Positions 1 to 9,199 are shown, numbered from the stretch's first letter. The stretch is 64,000 bases of DNA from Tellurirhabdus bombi (GCF_021484805.1 NZ_CP090557.1:2306001-2370000); one strand, 5' to 3'. Program-made: numbers and translations. Notes: generated by a model from the sequence alone, not told the origin.

Positions 1-337
1 ACTGGTTTGCTACATGTTTGTCTATACTTTTATAAACTTCGTCAATAGAGAAAATACCTTTTTCATGCTCAACAAGGCTTTGCCACTTTAACTTAGAAGA
101 AATTTGCCTTCCCATCTCACGCCATGGCCATGTTTTAGTATATGGTTGTAATCTTGGGTCAAATTCTCTTCTATTTAATTCTTTTAAAGGACCTAGGTGT
201 CCTAAATAATGTATTATCGATCCAGAGAAGGATGCCATACTGGTATAGAATTCATATAGCATGTCTGCCTCAACCAAGCCTTTAGCGGTGGCTTTTAAGT
301 TAGCATTACCTGTAGGATGAGATAATATAAGTTTCAT
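1..337 (-). CDS. Glycosyltransferase-like protein, N-terminal part (runs off the left edge)
   Basis: An open frame starts at the ATG complementary to 335-337 and stays open for 112 codons to the window edge. The N-terminus begins MKLILSHPTGNANLKA and continues with a motif 'GLVEADMLYEFYTSMA'. This resembles the start of family-1 (GT-B) glycosyltransferases found in exopolysaccharide loci, where a Gly-Asn loop follows the first strand. The donor-binding half lies outside the window, so substrate cannot be judged. It is the most distal visible gene of the minus-strand polysaccharide locus. The 180 bp between it and the next gene upstream is AT-rich and shows no other gene. Family assignment is from memory of similar N-termini and is moderate. 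Confidence 0.6.
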   Translation of the reverse strand, partial: MKLILSHPTGNANLKATAKGLVEADMLYEFYTSMASFSGSIIHYLGHLGPLKELNRREFDPRLQPYTKTWPWREMGRQISSKLKWQSLVEHEKGIFSIDEVYKSIDKHVANQ

Positions 338-517
338 TTAATAGATTAAAATTTGATAGTTAAGACAACTTAAAAACTAGACTGTTATTATCGGGTTTGT
401 TATATTTTAATATTTTATAAAATACTGGTTGGCAAGTATTTATCCTGATAAATAAAATGTACATATAGTTAAACTATTACATATGTTAAAATAATTACTT
501 ATTCGTCAAGTTAACTT

Positions 518-1678
518 TTAATCTTGTAATTCTTGCTTTTCTAAAAATACTTTGAGCATTGTATTGAGGTTGCTTTCTCCGAAATATGTATCTCTCGTCA
601 TGATCCATTGATCTGGATGAATATGTAAATTAGTTAGTTTTTCTAACTCTTCGATCCCAATTTCTCTTTTCTGAGATGACCATACAACACCAGTTTTACT
701 TATTTCAATAAATTTAGCTAATGTGCTATCCAATGGGCAATGGCCAAAAATAGGCCTACTTGCTTGTACATAACTTGTTAGCTTTGTTGGTAAACTAGTT
801 TCTGAGAAAATTTTAAGTGATTTATTCATTGGATACATTGAATATACAAAATCACATTTTGCAAGTTCAGGAATAACTTGTCCCTCGGGTAGGCCGGGTT
901 TAAAGTGCACAATTGATCGAAAGATGCTAGGGATGTCATTTAGGGTCAAATGACATCCCCACATGTTCATTACAGGCTGTTTTCCCTTCGAGTTAGCAAA
1001 TTCTTTAAATAACTTTAGAAAATTTATAAAGTCTGCTTTGCTATATACAGAACCAATATGACCAGCAACTATTGCAAAGGGATCGCTTTCCTGAATTTGC
1101 TTATGTTTAATGAGGGCCTTAGATGGCAAGTATCTGTGGCATATTTCACCAGTCTTTCCACTTAGTTTTAAATAATAAGTTTGCATGCCGCTACTAATTA
1201 CATCAAAAGAAGTTACTTGCTTTAAAGCTGCAATGGTCAATTTTTTTGCCCAGCTTTTAAACAAGCGATATCTAATAGATCTTACACAGAGTGCACCTGC
1301 CCAGTCATCATGCACAGTTAAATGTACAGGTCTTGCACTTTGGACACGAGCTAGTTCAAATGCAACTCTAAGACCTTCATTATGAGAAATGATCCAATAT
1401 GCATCACAGTCGACTTCTAAAAGTTGCTTAACTAGTTGGTCTATTGGTGCACAGGTATTACCCATCAACATATTACTTGTTAGCCAAAGGTCTTTAACTA
1501 AGCTGCCACCCATAAAGTTGCGGCCCCAATATCCACTTTCGTAACCTTTAGCTACATTCTCAGCTAGATATTTCCAAGAAATTGAAACTCCTTCAATATT
1601 TTCGACGAGACTTCTTAGTATGACGCCGCCGCCGCCGCCAAGAGGTGAATGCGCAGTAAATAGACATATTTTTCTCAT
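518..1678 (-). CDS. Glycosyltransferase, GT-B type (polysaccharide locus)
   Basis: 386 aa. The N-terminus (FTAHSPLGGGGGVILRSL, residues 7-24) has the glycine-rich loop after the first beta strand that is typical of GT-B glycosyltransferases. The C-terminal half has the pattern 'SETSLPTKLTSYVQASRPIFGH' (around residues 290-312), like the donor-sugar binding segment in which a Lys/Glu pair and a PTK motif contact the nucleotide. It presumably adds one sugar to a lipid-linked repeat unit at the inner membrane. It lies 31 bp downstream of the epimerase gene on the same strand. Base composition is AT-rich like its neighbours. The five-glycine stretch is encoded by a GCC/GGC trinucleotide repeat. 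Linkage and sugar cannot be predicted. Confidence 0.7.
   Translation of the reverse strand: MRKICLFTAHSPLGGGGGVILRSLVENIEGVSISWKYLAENVAKGYESGYWGRNFMGGSLVKDLWLTSNMLMGNTCAPIDQLVKQLLEVDCDAYWIISHNEGLRVAFELARVQSARPVHLTVHDDWAGALCVRSIRYRLFKSWAKKLTIAALKQVTSFDVISSGMQTYYLKLSGKTGEICHRYLPSKALIKHKQIQESDPFAIVAGHIGSVYSKADFINFLKLFKEFANSKGKQPVMNMWGCHLTLNDIPSIFRSIVHFKPGLPEGQVIPELAKCDFVYSMYPMNKSLKIFSETSLPTKLTSYVQASRPIFGHCPLDSTLAKFIEISKTGVVWSSQKREIGIEELEKLTNLHIHPDQWIMTRDTYFGESNLNTMLKVFLEKQELQD
1624..1638. repeat. Five tandem GCC units inside the glycosyltransferase gene
   Basis: Five GCC units (GGC on the coding strand) encode the glycine loop at residues 14-18 of the glycosyltransferase at 518-1678. This GC-rich run stands out in an AT-rich gene. 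Slippage would add or remove whole glycines without changing frame. Confidence 0.7.
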
Positions 1679-1709
1679 CCTTTTATGGGCTTTGATACAT
1701 TTATTGCTG

Positions 1710-2768
1710 TCAATTTCTTATTTTCCAAGCGTCAACAATTTGGCTGATTGTCGATGATAGAGTTTGAGTAATATTCCAAGTCGGGTAATGATTACGCATC
1801 TTGCTTAGGTCAGAATAATAGCAGATATGGTCTCCTGCTCTATTTTGGTCTATGTAGGAATATATTTGTTCTTTACCTGTGAATTGCTCAGTGATTTTGA
1901 AGGCTTCTATTATTGAAGTACTATTTTCTTTACCGCCTCCTAAATTATAAACTTCTCCACATCTTGGATTTTGTACAAATGCATGCATGAACATGGCTAC
2001 ATCAAGAGAATGTATATTGTCTCTTACTTGCTTTCCTTTATATCCGTATATTTTATATTCTTTGCCTTCAAGGTTACATTTTACGAGATATGATAAAAAA
2101 CCATGTAGCTCAACGCCGGAGTGATTAGGCCCCGTTAAGCACCCTCCTCTTAAACAGCAGGTCGGTATCCCAAAATAACGGCCATATTCTTGTACCATTA
2201 CATCTGCAGCTACTTTTGAGGCTCCAAAAATCGAATGTTTAGACTGATCTATGGTAAAGTTTTCGGATATACCATTGGTGTAGTATTCATCGTCATAGTC
2301 CCAACGAGTATCTAATTCTTTTAAGGCTATGTTATTAGGTGCATCTCCATACACTTTATTAGTAGACATATGTATGAAAGGAGATTCAGGACATACTTGT
2401 CTTGCAGCTTCAAGTAAATTTAACGTACCTACAGCATTTGTATCAAAATCGTCAAAAGGTATTGCAGCAGCACGATCATGAGATGGTTGCGCAGCTGTAT
2501 GTACTATAACTGATGGCTTTATCTCTTTTAATAATTCAAGTATGCCCTTTCTATCACGTATATCAATCTCATGATGCGCAAAATTCTTTATTTCGTCCTG
2601 TAATCTTAGCTGATTCCACCGAGTATCTCCCTGAGGACCAAAAAAAACGGCTCTTTGATTATTATCAATTCCATGAACTGTATATCCTGCTTCTTTTGAG
2701 AAGTACATACAAACTTCTGAACCTATTAATCCAGATGAGCCCGTAACTAAAATAACTGGCTTTTTCAT
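1710..2768 (-). CDS. NAD-dependent epimerase/dehydratase (extended SDR, CDP-paratose 2-epimerase-like)
   Basis: 352 aa. The Rossmann motif TGSSGLIG is at residues 9-16, and the acidic residue after strand 2 falls in 'HGIDNNQRA' (33-40). The remaining sequence follows an extended short-chain dehydrogenase: 'DIRDR' at 69-73, '[10 protein letters not shown]' at 135-144 and '[10 protein letters not shown]' near 245. It should convert a nucleotide-sugar precursor for the polysaccharide made by this locus. At the catalytic YxxxK position the sequence reads FGASK (F181, K185), so the usual tyrosine is a phenylalanine. I recall relatives with the same F, so this is probably a subfamily trait and not damage. 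It is placed between two glycosyltransferases on the same strand. The precise substrate is unknown. Confidence 0.75.
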   Translation of the reverse strand: MKKPVILVTGSSGLIGSEVCMYFSKEAGYTVHGIDNNQRAVFFGPQGDTRWNQLRLQDEIKNFAHHEIDIRDRKGILELLKEIKPSVIVHTAAQPSHDRAAAIPFDDFDTNAVGTLNLLEAARQVCPESPFIHMSTNKVYGDAPNNIALKELDTRWDYDDEYYTNGISENFTIDQSKHSIFGASKVAADVMVQEYGRYFGIPTCCLRGGCLTGPNHSGVELHGFLSYLVKCNLEGKEYKIYGYKGKQVRDNIHSLDVAMFMHAFVQNPRCGEVYNLGGGKENSTSIIEAFKITEQFTGKEQIYSYIDQNRAGDHICYYSDLSKMRNHYPTWNITQTLSSTISQIVDAWKIRN

Positions 2769-2832
2769 AAGGTACCTTATTTTTAAATTAATGTTAAAAT
2801 ATATGTTTTGAAATGGCGTTTAATGTGTTTTT

Positions 2833-3768
2833 TTATCTACGTTTGAAGCCATCACTAAAACCTCGCAAAATAGAGCCCGCATGTACTAAAGGTAATTTCA
2901 AAACGTTTAGGCCGTGCTGTTTAAATAGTATTAAAGACCATAGGAATCCTGGTTGGTATCTAGACCCAATAAATGTTGTATGGATAAAGAAGAATAAAAT
3001 ATCATAAACTGTTCTATATTTAGCATAAACATACGCCTGGTTAAATAACCTTTTAGGTATTGTATAAGCAAATATATTGGTCCTATTATCGCTGCTCGTT
3101 CGAGGAGATGCGTAATGAAGCAGATAGTTATTATTATCGTAAATTACTTTATAATTATTCTTTTTGATTCTCTGGCAAATATCAATCTCCGTGCAAACTT
3201 CCGCACCTTGACTTTCGAGCTTCAAATCGACTACAAGCTTGTCTAATGCCGATTTTCTAAAAGATAAATTAACTCCTTTTAATACATCTACGTTTGCTGG
3301 AGAATATAAAGATCCTCTATGGTGATTGCCTATAAGGCCATTCCATCTAAAAACCCCTACATGAGTAGCTAAACTAGGGTTTGAGAGTGCTTCATCTCCT
3401 TCTATTTGTAATCTGTCAACTCCTCCGTAAGCACCATAATCAGAATTCAATTGATATGCATTACTGATTTTTTTTGACCAGTCATTAGGTAGGAATACAT
3501 CATCGTCTAGTAGACAAACAATTTCGCCACTTATTTGAGCAAGCCCTAAATTTAGTGAATGAACTAAACTTGGCTTTTGGGCCTCCAAAATCTTTAACCC
3601 CTGTAACTTTAATTTCCAACTTTGGGCTATTCCTAAACTCTCTTGGTCTCCTGGTCCAACAACAATTATAACTTCGTATATAGCTAAATCTTGCGTGCTC
3701 AAAGAGTTAAGTAATCTTTCAAGATCTCTTGATCGTTTATATGTTGGTATTATTACGCTTAATTGCAT
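2833..3768 (-). CDS. Family 2 glycosyltransferase
   Basis: 311 aa. It opens with MQLSVIIPTYKRSRDLERLL, the standard GT-A/GT2 start, and has the metal/nucleotide-binding aspartates at 'CLLDDDVFLP' (D88-D90). A second acidic motif, 'CTEIDICQRI', lies near residue 195, where GT2 enzymes place the ED/QxxRW-type acceptor region. The C-terminus is hydrophobic and basic, suggesting membrane association. It likely transfers one sugar to the growing lipid-linked oligosaccharide. It is 64 bp from the epimerase gene and is preceded by the odd open stretch at 3775-3975. AT-rich like the surrounding genes. Family is secure, specificity unknown. Confidence 0.85.
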   Translation of the reverse strand: MQLSVIIPTYKRSRDLERLLNSLSTQDLAIYEVIIVVGPGDQESLGIAQSWKLKLQGLKILEAQKPSLVHSLNLGLAQISGEIVCLLDDDVFLPNDWSKKISNAYQLNSDYGAYGGVDRLQIEGDEALSNPSLATHVGVFRWNGLIGNHHRGSLYSPANVDVLKGVNLSFRKSALDKLVVDLKLESQGAEVCTEIDICQRIKKNNYKVIYDNNNYLLHYASPRTSSDNRTNIFAYTIPKRLFNQAYVYAKYRTVYDILFFFIHTTFIGSRYQPGFLWSLILFKQHGLNVLKLPLVHAGSILRGFSDGFKRR

Positions 3769-3774
3769 AATTAT

Positions 3775-3975
3775 TCAAGAAAATAAATTTCGTTGGGTAT
3801 TAATATGAGCAAACCATAGGGATTTGGTAACTACGCCTTGAAAAAATGAGGAATAGTAAAAATTTAAGAAAATTAAACCAATTACTAAAACATTCTCAAG
3901 CAAATAAATAAACAGGTTCTTTGGATAAAATGATGGAAATACAAGAATTTTCTTTGAAGTAAGATATTCTAATAA
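3775..3975 (-). pseudogene. Possible relic of a membrane protein (polymerase/ligase-like C-terminus) in frame after the flippase stop
   Basis: Directly after the TAA of the flippase gene (3976-3978) the same frame stays open for 66 codons to a TGA at 3775-3777. It encodes a hydrophobic segment followed by 'SSFFQGVVTKSLWFAHI' and a polar tail. There is no ATG or GTG in it, and one TTG only in the middle. The pattern of a membrane segment, short loop, then a Trp-containing helix resembles the ends of O-antigen ligase/polymerase proteins, and the locus otherwise lacks a polymerase. In AT-rich DNA an open run of this length can occur by chance. Confidence 0.3.
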
Positions 3976-5265
3976 TTAATTGGCCTTATTTATTTTATAA
4001 AATAGATAATAAATTAAAATTAGGCTTTGTACACTTGATATAAAGATGTTGAAATTTAAAACATTAGTTAAGGTTGAAATATCAAATAATGAGAGGGAGA
4101 GAACAATACTTATAACGTTTACTAGTATGTACATGTAGGGATTGATTATCCAACCCCTGCTTGTGTTTAATGCAAATAGACAACCTATAAATAAATTTAA
4201 GCAAGCGGCTATTATACTTAATACAAGCTCGACATGAAGATTGCTATATTCAGTGCCAATTATCCATAATATTTGTGATGAAAATATATGCGTTACATAT
4301 ATGATGAGAAGTGATAATGTAGTTAAGCCTATAATAACAAGTATCGCATGTTTATATAAGACTTCCTTAATTTCAGGCAAGCGAGCAAATCTCGGAGAAA
4401 ACAATGTATTAATTAATACTGAGATAACAGTAAGTGTCATACCCAGCCGCCCAAGCGCTCCTAAACTTGCTAGTGCTGCAGTAGTTCCAAATAGTGATAC
4501 TAACCAAATAGTAATTTGGCCTGAGAAACAATAATAAATTGATTCTGGCAGTTTCCTTTTGATTATTCTTAAAATATCTTTTCTTATGTATGGACTCGGC
4601 TTTTGGTTTTTATCTGCATTTAAAAAGGCAATTTTCTTTAATGAAAAATTGCCATATATTCTTGGAATTCCATTTGCTAGCAAGGCTACAAAGGTTAACG
4701 GAAATGCTAATAATGAAATCACAATTATAGCAAGCCTTAGAATACTAACACCAAGCTGGTTCTTCTGTAACCGTATTATGTCTTGATGTAATTTGGGAAC
4801 GATACTAAGTATTGAATCTGATAGTGCAGCAAAGAAAGCCGGTATTAATGAAAAGACGATTAGGAAAGTAGTTTTCAGATCAGCCCCCTGATTTTGCAGC
4901 AAAAAAATTAAAATTGGTATTGAGACAACAAGGCTTGCTAAAGCAAATCTCGACCGCAAATTTAAGCCTGTTGCTAAAACAACTCCTAATTCTTTCTTGC
5001 TTTGCCATACTTTTCCACCTTGAGACATAACGCCAATTGATATGCCACTATCAGCTAGTACTGTCATTGTTCCTAACATTGTATTTGCAAGTGTATAAAA
5101 GGCGTATTCCTCTGTCGATAGTAATCGTATTACTAAAATACCTCCTAATAAACTTGTACCCTGAACAATGATTTGTACTCCTCCTGTTACTGATAAAAGC
5201 TTAATCCATTGAAATATCTTATTGTTTGATGAATCTTGCAATAGTTGTTGAGTCAAGGCTTTCAT
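3976..5265 (-). CDS. Oligosaccharide flippase (Wzx-like, MATE/MOP superfamily)
   Basis: 429 aa, almost entirely hydrophobic, with roughly twelve predicted membrane helices. The start 'VTGGVQIIVQGTSLLGGILVIRLLSTEEYAFYTLANT' pattern (residues 26-62) is the signature first two helices of polysaccharide-biosynthesis flippases, with the R-LS-x-EEY turn. Such proteins move the undecaprenyl-linked repeat unit from the cytoplasmic to the periplasmic face. The length fits the family (about 400-500 aa). The gene begins 79 bp downstream of the sugar transferase gene. The frame continues after the stop codon into the stretch at 3775-3975. Confidence 0.8.
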   Translation of the reverse strand: MKALTQQLLQDSSNNKIFQWIKLLSVTGGVQIIVQGTSLLGGILVIRLLSTEEYAFYTLANTMLGTMTVLADSGISIGVMSQGGKVWQSKKELGVVLATGLNLRSRFALASLVVSIPILIFLLQNQGADLKTTFLIVFSLIPAFFAALSDSILSIVPKLHQDIIRLQKNQLGVSILRLAIIVISLLAFPLTFVALLANGIPRIYGNFSLKKIAFLNADKNQKPSPYIRKDILRIIKRKLPESIYYCFSGQITIWLVSLFGTTAALASLGALGRLGMTLTVISVLINTLFSPRFARLPEIKEVLYKHAILVIIGLTTLSLLIIYVTHIFSSQILWIIGTEYSNLHVELVLSIIAACLNLFIGCLFALNTSRGWIINPYMYILVNVISIVLSLSLFDISTLTNVLNFNIFISSVQSLILIYYLFYKINKAN

Positions 5266-5344
5266 AAAAATAAAATTAGCCTAATATAAAAAACATGTTT
5301 TTGATTATAGATAAACAAGAGTTTTATAGTATTTGCCTTCGTTC

Positions 5345-5998
5345 TTAACACGCCTTTTCATCCCCTTTTAACATTCTCTCCACAGTCCACCAGCAAATTT
5401 TTATATCTAGCCAAGGTGTTTGTTTTTGAATGTACCACAGGTCCAATCGTAAGCGGTGTTCCATTTCCTGAAGCCCCGTTTCACCTCTTAAACCTCGTGC
5501 TTGCGATAAACCTGTAATCCCCGGTTTTGCAGAGTAACGCTGAATGTAATTTGGGATGATGTGTTGAAATTGGGCGTCGTGTTGAACCGCATGGGGGCGG
5601 GGTCCCACTACACTCATCTGACCAACTAGAACATTCAAGAATTGAGGAAGCTCATCTAGATTTGTCTTCCGTAAAAAAGCACCTATACGTGTTACTCGTG
5701 GATCTTGGCGCCGGGCCTGCTCAAAGTGCGCATTCTTGTTGTATTTCATCGTCCGAAACTTCAGACACGGAAAGGCCATGTTATTTTGCCCTGTTCGCAT
5801 CTGAATAAACAAGATTGGCCCCCGAGATTCCAGGCGTATCAATAAACCAATGAGTGGAATTAACCAGGATAAAATGAAAACCGTGACTAGAACCGAAAAC
5901 AGGATATCGCACACGCGCTTCGTCGCAAAGTAAGTCTTTTGCGTAAATCCTCTACGTGCTGGTAGATACGACGAATTAGGTTGAATAAAATCGACCAT
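5345..5998 (-). CDS. Initiating sugar-phosphate transferase (bacterial sugar transferase, short form)
   Basis: 217 aa. One hydrophobic segment (about residues 31-53) is followed by the catalytic domain: 'RGPILFIQMRTGQNNMAFPCLKFRTM' region (55-84), 'DPRVTRIGAFLRKTNLDELPQFLNVL' region (100-126) and 'MSVVGPRPH' (128-136). These are the conserved elements of the WcaJ/PglC family. The enzyme transfers a sugar-1-phosphate from a nucleotide sugar to undecaprenyl phosphate and so starts repeat-unit synthesis at the inner face of the inner membrane. It lacks the long N-terminal multi-helix and CoA-binding-like part of WcaJ, so it is the short monotopic type. It lies 74 bp downstream of the autokinase gene, with a hairpin between them. 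Confidence 0.9.
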   Translation of the reverse strand: MVDFIQPNSSYLPARRGFTQKTYFATKRVCDILFSVLVTVFILSWLIPLIGLLIRLESRGPILFIQMRTGQNNMAFPCLKFRTMKYNKNAHFEQARRQDPRVTRIGAFLRKTNLDELPQFLNVLVGQMSVVGPRPHAVQHDAQFQHIIPNYIQRYSAKPGITGLSQARGLRGETGLQEMEHRLRLDLWYIQKQTPWLDIKICWWTVERMLKGDEKAC

Positions 5999-6033
5999 AA
6001 CTTGTAGCGCCTTAGTTTTTATATACGTTGATG

Positions 6034-6058
6034 AAATAGGAGGAAATTCCTCCTATTT
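6034..6058. terminator. Strong hairpin between the autokinase and sugar transferase genes
   Basis: Positions 6034-6045 and 6047-6058 are perfect inverted repeats (AAATAGGAGGAA and its complement), giving about 10 bp of stem around a small AT loop. A T-run follows on the plus strand; on the minus strand, which is the direction of transcription here, only a short T-rich stretch follows. It may attenuate transcription into the downstream genes or protect the upstream mRNA end. Confidence 0.5.
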
Positions 6059-6072
6059 TTACTTTCAATAAT

Positions 6073-8403
6073 TTAAGCTTTGCCTCCCAAGCGCAAGGAT
6101 TTTTTCTTAGGTGTTGCTTCGTAGTACCCCCCGCTTCCGTAGCTATAGTAGTAGGAATCACCTTCTTCTACGCCATTTAAAATGACATTTAGCTTTTGAA
6201 AACGCTGCTCTTTATAGAGCGCATCAATCATTTTTAGCGAGTTTTTAGGCGTAACATTATGGCGTACTACATACAGGGTTGCATCGGCGTGTGATGCTAG
6301 CAATTGTGAATCGGTTACCAAGCCAATTGGCGGGGAGTCAACAATCACATACGCAAATTCTTCGCGTAGCTCTTTGAACAATTGCTCCAGGCGAGGTCCG
6401 CTTAATAATTCAGACGGATTCGGAGGCAACGGACCACTCGTTATAATTTTATAGTTCGGATAACCAGGAACACTCTGAACGATATCTTTTAGCGATGCTT
6501 CACCAATGAGGTAGTTACTCAATCCTATTCCTGTCTCTATTCCTAATTGGGCATGCAGTTTTGGTTTCCGTAGATCCATTTCCAGAATCACGGTAGCATG
6601 TCCGACCAGCGATAAACTCGCTCCTAGGTTAAGTGATAAGAACGATTTTCCTTCGCCGCTGATGCTGGATGTAAATAACAATACCTGCGAAGCTGTAGGG
6701 TTACTCCGTAAAAATTGGAGATTGGTCCGCAAAGAGCGGATTTGCTCAGCAATTACCGATCGGCTTTGGGGTGTAAATACTAAAACCTCCTTGCTGGAGT
6801 TGTTCAGGATCTCACCTAAAATAGGAACCTGCGTCGTATCTTCAATATCTGATCGGCGCACTACCCGGTTGTTAAGTGCTTCCTTAGCCATGATAACGCC
6901 GATGGGCAGTAAGAAGCCTAAGACACCGAACATTAAGTAAATTGTTTGACGTACTGGCTGTACTGGAGTACCTCCTGTACGCGCTGCATCAATGGTTCGG
7001 CTATCCGAAACGGCAGAAGCATAAGATAGCGCCGTTTCTTCGCGCTTTTCGAGTAGGTACGTATACAAATTGTTTTTAATTGCCTGTTGCCGCGTAATGT
7101 TCAAAAGAGCCCGCTCCTTCCGGGGAACCGTCCGAATTTGGCCTTCTAACTGGCTATTTTTGGCGACTAACTGACGTTTGGAAGTCATTAATACTTCTTT
7201 CATCGTCTGGATGTTTTCCGAAATACTGGATTTAGTAGCTTTAATCTGACTATCTAAGGATTGTAAAATCGGGTTGTCATCCGGTGTCGTCCGCGCTAAT
7301 AGATCTCGTTGCAGCTCTAGCTCATTGATTTTACCAATTAAGGATAGGAGTGTTGCATCGTTCAATCCAAGGGTAGTTGGAACCGTACCTCGTTCTGCCG
7401 CTTTTCCCCGCACGTAACGCTCAATATCCGTCAAAGAACCCAATTGAATGTTAACTTCATTAAGTCGGGCATCATTGGCTTGAACCGTTGTCAAAAAAGT
7501 TTCAGCCTGAACACTTAGGTCTGTAATGCCTTGGTTTGATTTGTACGACTCAACGTCTTTTTCTACGGAATTTAGCTCCCCAGAAATTAATCCAATCCGG
7601 TCTTCAATAAAATCCAGCGTATTGGCAGCAACCCGATTTTTATCAACCAAAGCTGCTTTGTTGTATTCTTCGATTAATTGATTCAGTACTAGTTCCGCTT
7701 TATGAGGAACTGCATCGAGTAGCGTTAGCGTCAAAACTGTCGAGGCCTTACTAACTGCTTCTATTTTGAGGTTTTTCATATAGGCTGCCACGGCAGAAGC
7801 ATGTGGCTTAACCTGAATAATAATCGCTTCCTGCGTATTAGTCAGTGGGCGAGGGGTAAAGATACGAAGGCGGCCATAGGGTGTTTCAACACTTTGATTG
7901 ATTGGGTATACCTGCTCATTGATCGTTACCGCCTTTGCTGAAGAAAATCCAATCTCTAATGGAGCTTGGTATAAAGTGGAGTTAGCCTTTTCAATAACAA
8001 GCCGGATCGGAGAGGCATCAAAAATCTCCCGTTTACCTACTGATGTCTCCTGAAAATACTGAATGTCCAGATCAAGGTGTTTAACCACCCGATCCATCAA
8101 CGTATAGGACTTTAAGATTTCAATTTCATTCTCAATCACCTTTTTAGGGGCAAAGAGGTCAAGCTCCTTGAGGGCTTGTTCGCTATCCGGCCCTTTACTT
8201 TCGTCCTTAATCAATAAGGTTGCATGCGTTTTGTAGATGGGCGGCTGGTACATCAAGTAAACATAAGCGCCTACCAAAAACAGTCCTATCGACAAGAGGA
8301 ACCATTTCCAATGACGAACATACCGCATTAAAATGGCCCGTAAATTGGGACCGCTCTGGTCCGCAATCTGATAAGGAACGTACGAATAGTTGTTGTTAGT
8401 CAT
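6073..8403 (-). CDS. Polysaccharide biosynthesis tyrosine autokinase / chain-length regulator (Wzc-like)
   Basis: 776 aa. The N-terminal Wzz-type domain has a membrane helix at about 36-52, then a periplasmic coiled-coil region with the GNVR-type segment, and a second helix near 495-515. The cytoplasmic BY-kinase domain follows: Walker A 'SGEGKS' (K586), Walker A' 'ILEMDLRKP' and Walker B 'YVIVDSPP'. The C-terminus carries a tyrosine cluster ('DSYYYSYGSGGYYE') that is the expected autophosphorylation site. With the Wza-like lipoprotein encoded 10 bp upstream it should form the transenvelope export machine and control chain length. Kinase and regulator are one polypeptide, as usual in Gram-negative bacteria. 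No key motif is missing. Confidence 0.93.
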   Translation of the reverse strand: MTNNNYSYVPYQIADQSGPNLRAILMRYVRHWKWFLLSIGLFLVGAYVYLMYQPPIYKTHATLLIKDESKGPDSEQALKELDLFAPKKVIENEIEILKSYTLMDRVVKHLDLDIQYFQETSVGKREIFDASPIRLVIEKANSTLYQAPLEIGFSSAKAVTINEQVYPINQSVETPYGRLRIFTPRPLTNTQEAIIIQVKPHASAVAAYMKNLKIEAVSKASTVLTLTLLDAVPHKAELVLNQLIEEYNKAALVDKNRVAANTLDFIEDRIGLISGELNSVEKDVESYKSNQGITDLSVQAETFLTTVQANDARLNEVNIQLGSLTDIERYVRGKAAERGTVPTTLGLNDATLLSLIGKINELELQRDLLARTTPDDNPILQSLDSQIKATKSSISENIQTMKEVLMTSKRQLVAKNSQLEGQIRTVPRKERALLNITRQQAIKNNLYTYLLEKREETALSYASAVSDSRTIDAARTGGTPVQPVRQTIYLMFGVLGFLLPIGVIMAKEALNNRVVRRSDIEDTTQVPILGEILNNSSKEVLVFTPQSRSVIAEQIRSLRTNLQFLRSNPTASQVLLFTSSISGEGKSFLSLNLGASLSLVGHATVILEMDLRKPKLHAQLGIETGIGLSNYLIGEASLKDIVQSVPGYPNYKIITSGPLPPNPSELLSGPRLEQLFKELREEFAYVIVDSPPIGLVTDSQLLASHADATLYVVRHNVTPKNSLKMIDALYKEQRFQKLNVILNGVEEGDSYYYSYGSGGYYEATPKKKSLRLGGKA

Positions 8404-8413
8404 ATGGGCGGTA

Positions 8414-9199
8414 TTATAAAAGGCGTATTAAAACAATCGATAAAACAGAAGCAGCACTTAAAATAATGGGCGTTATTTGGTAAAACCGTTCATTGCTGGC
8501 AATACGCACTTTACTAGGCTCTACATACAGAACGTCATTAGGGTGCATGTAATAATAGGGGGATTTAAACAGATCACGTCCCGTCAGATCCAAGCGAATA
8601 AATTTTCGCTGGCCCCCTTCCTCCCGAATTAGCAAGACATTATCGCGTCGGCCTGAGATCGGTATATCTCCCGCAAGGGCCAAGGCTTCAAGTAAAGTAA
8701 TCTGCTCGTTTGGGATTGTAAACATGGATGGTCGACTTACTTCTCCTATTACCGAAATACGAAAATTAGAATTTCGAACGTTAACCGTTGGTTCTTTCAG
8801 GTATTTTTTGAGTAGGTCTCTAATTCGATCTGCTGCCTGCACCGTTGTTAGGTTATTGACGACTACTTTTCCTAGTAAGGGCAACTCAATGTTTCCATCG
8901 GCGCTAACCAGATAGCCAATCGGTGAAGCCGGAGTTGCTGTTCCAGTTGCTGCACTTTGTTGGGTGCTAAGCGTCGTATAAGGATTAAAGAAAGTTGTCG
9001 CCTCAGGATTTAAGCTACTGACTTGAACAGTTAAAATATCACCTGCTTTAATGGTTGGAGTATAAGGGCTGGTCAAAGCGATACTTTGTGCGCTTGAATC
9101 CGCAGAAAGATCTTGAAAGTAAGCCACTTTCTTGGAAGACACACATGAGGCAAAACAAGCAATTAAACCACTGAGTAAGAACCAACGCAGACTGTTCAT
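8414..9199 (-). CDS. Polysaccharide export outer-membrane lipoprotein (Wza-like)
   Basis: 261 aa. A lipoprotein signal peptide ends in 'CFASC' with the lipidated Cys at residue 19. The Poly_export domain starts at 'YTPTIKAGDILTVQVSSLNPE' region (46-66), and an SLBB-type domain carries 'ISVIGEVSRPSMFTIPNEQITLLEALALAGD' elements (148-178). A hydrophobic helix at the end (about 240-259) would be the outer-membrane-crossing segment. It forms the export pore partnered with the Wzc-like protein encoded just downstream (10 bp gap). It is the first gene of the visible minus-strand operon; the 286 bp upstream to the transposase fragment holds small inverted repeats but no clear promoter box. Confidence 0.92.
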   Translation of the reverse strand: MNSLRWFLLSGLIACFASCVSSKKVAYFQDLSADSSAQSIALTSPYTPTIKAGDILTVQVSSLNPEATTFFNPYTTLSTQQSAATGTATPASPIGYLVSADGNIELPLLGKVVVNNLTTVQAADRIRDLLKKYLKEPTVNVRNSNFRISVIGEVSRPSMFTIPNEQITLLEALALAGDIPISGRRDNVLLIREEGGQRKFIRLDLTGRDLFKSPYYYMHPNDVLYVEPSKVRIASNERFYQITPIILSAASVLSIVLIRLL

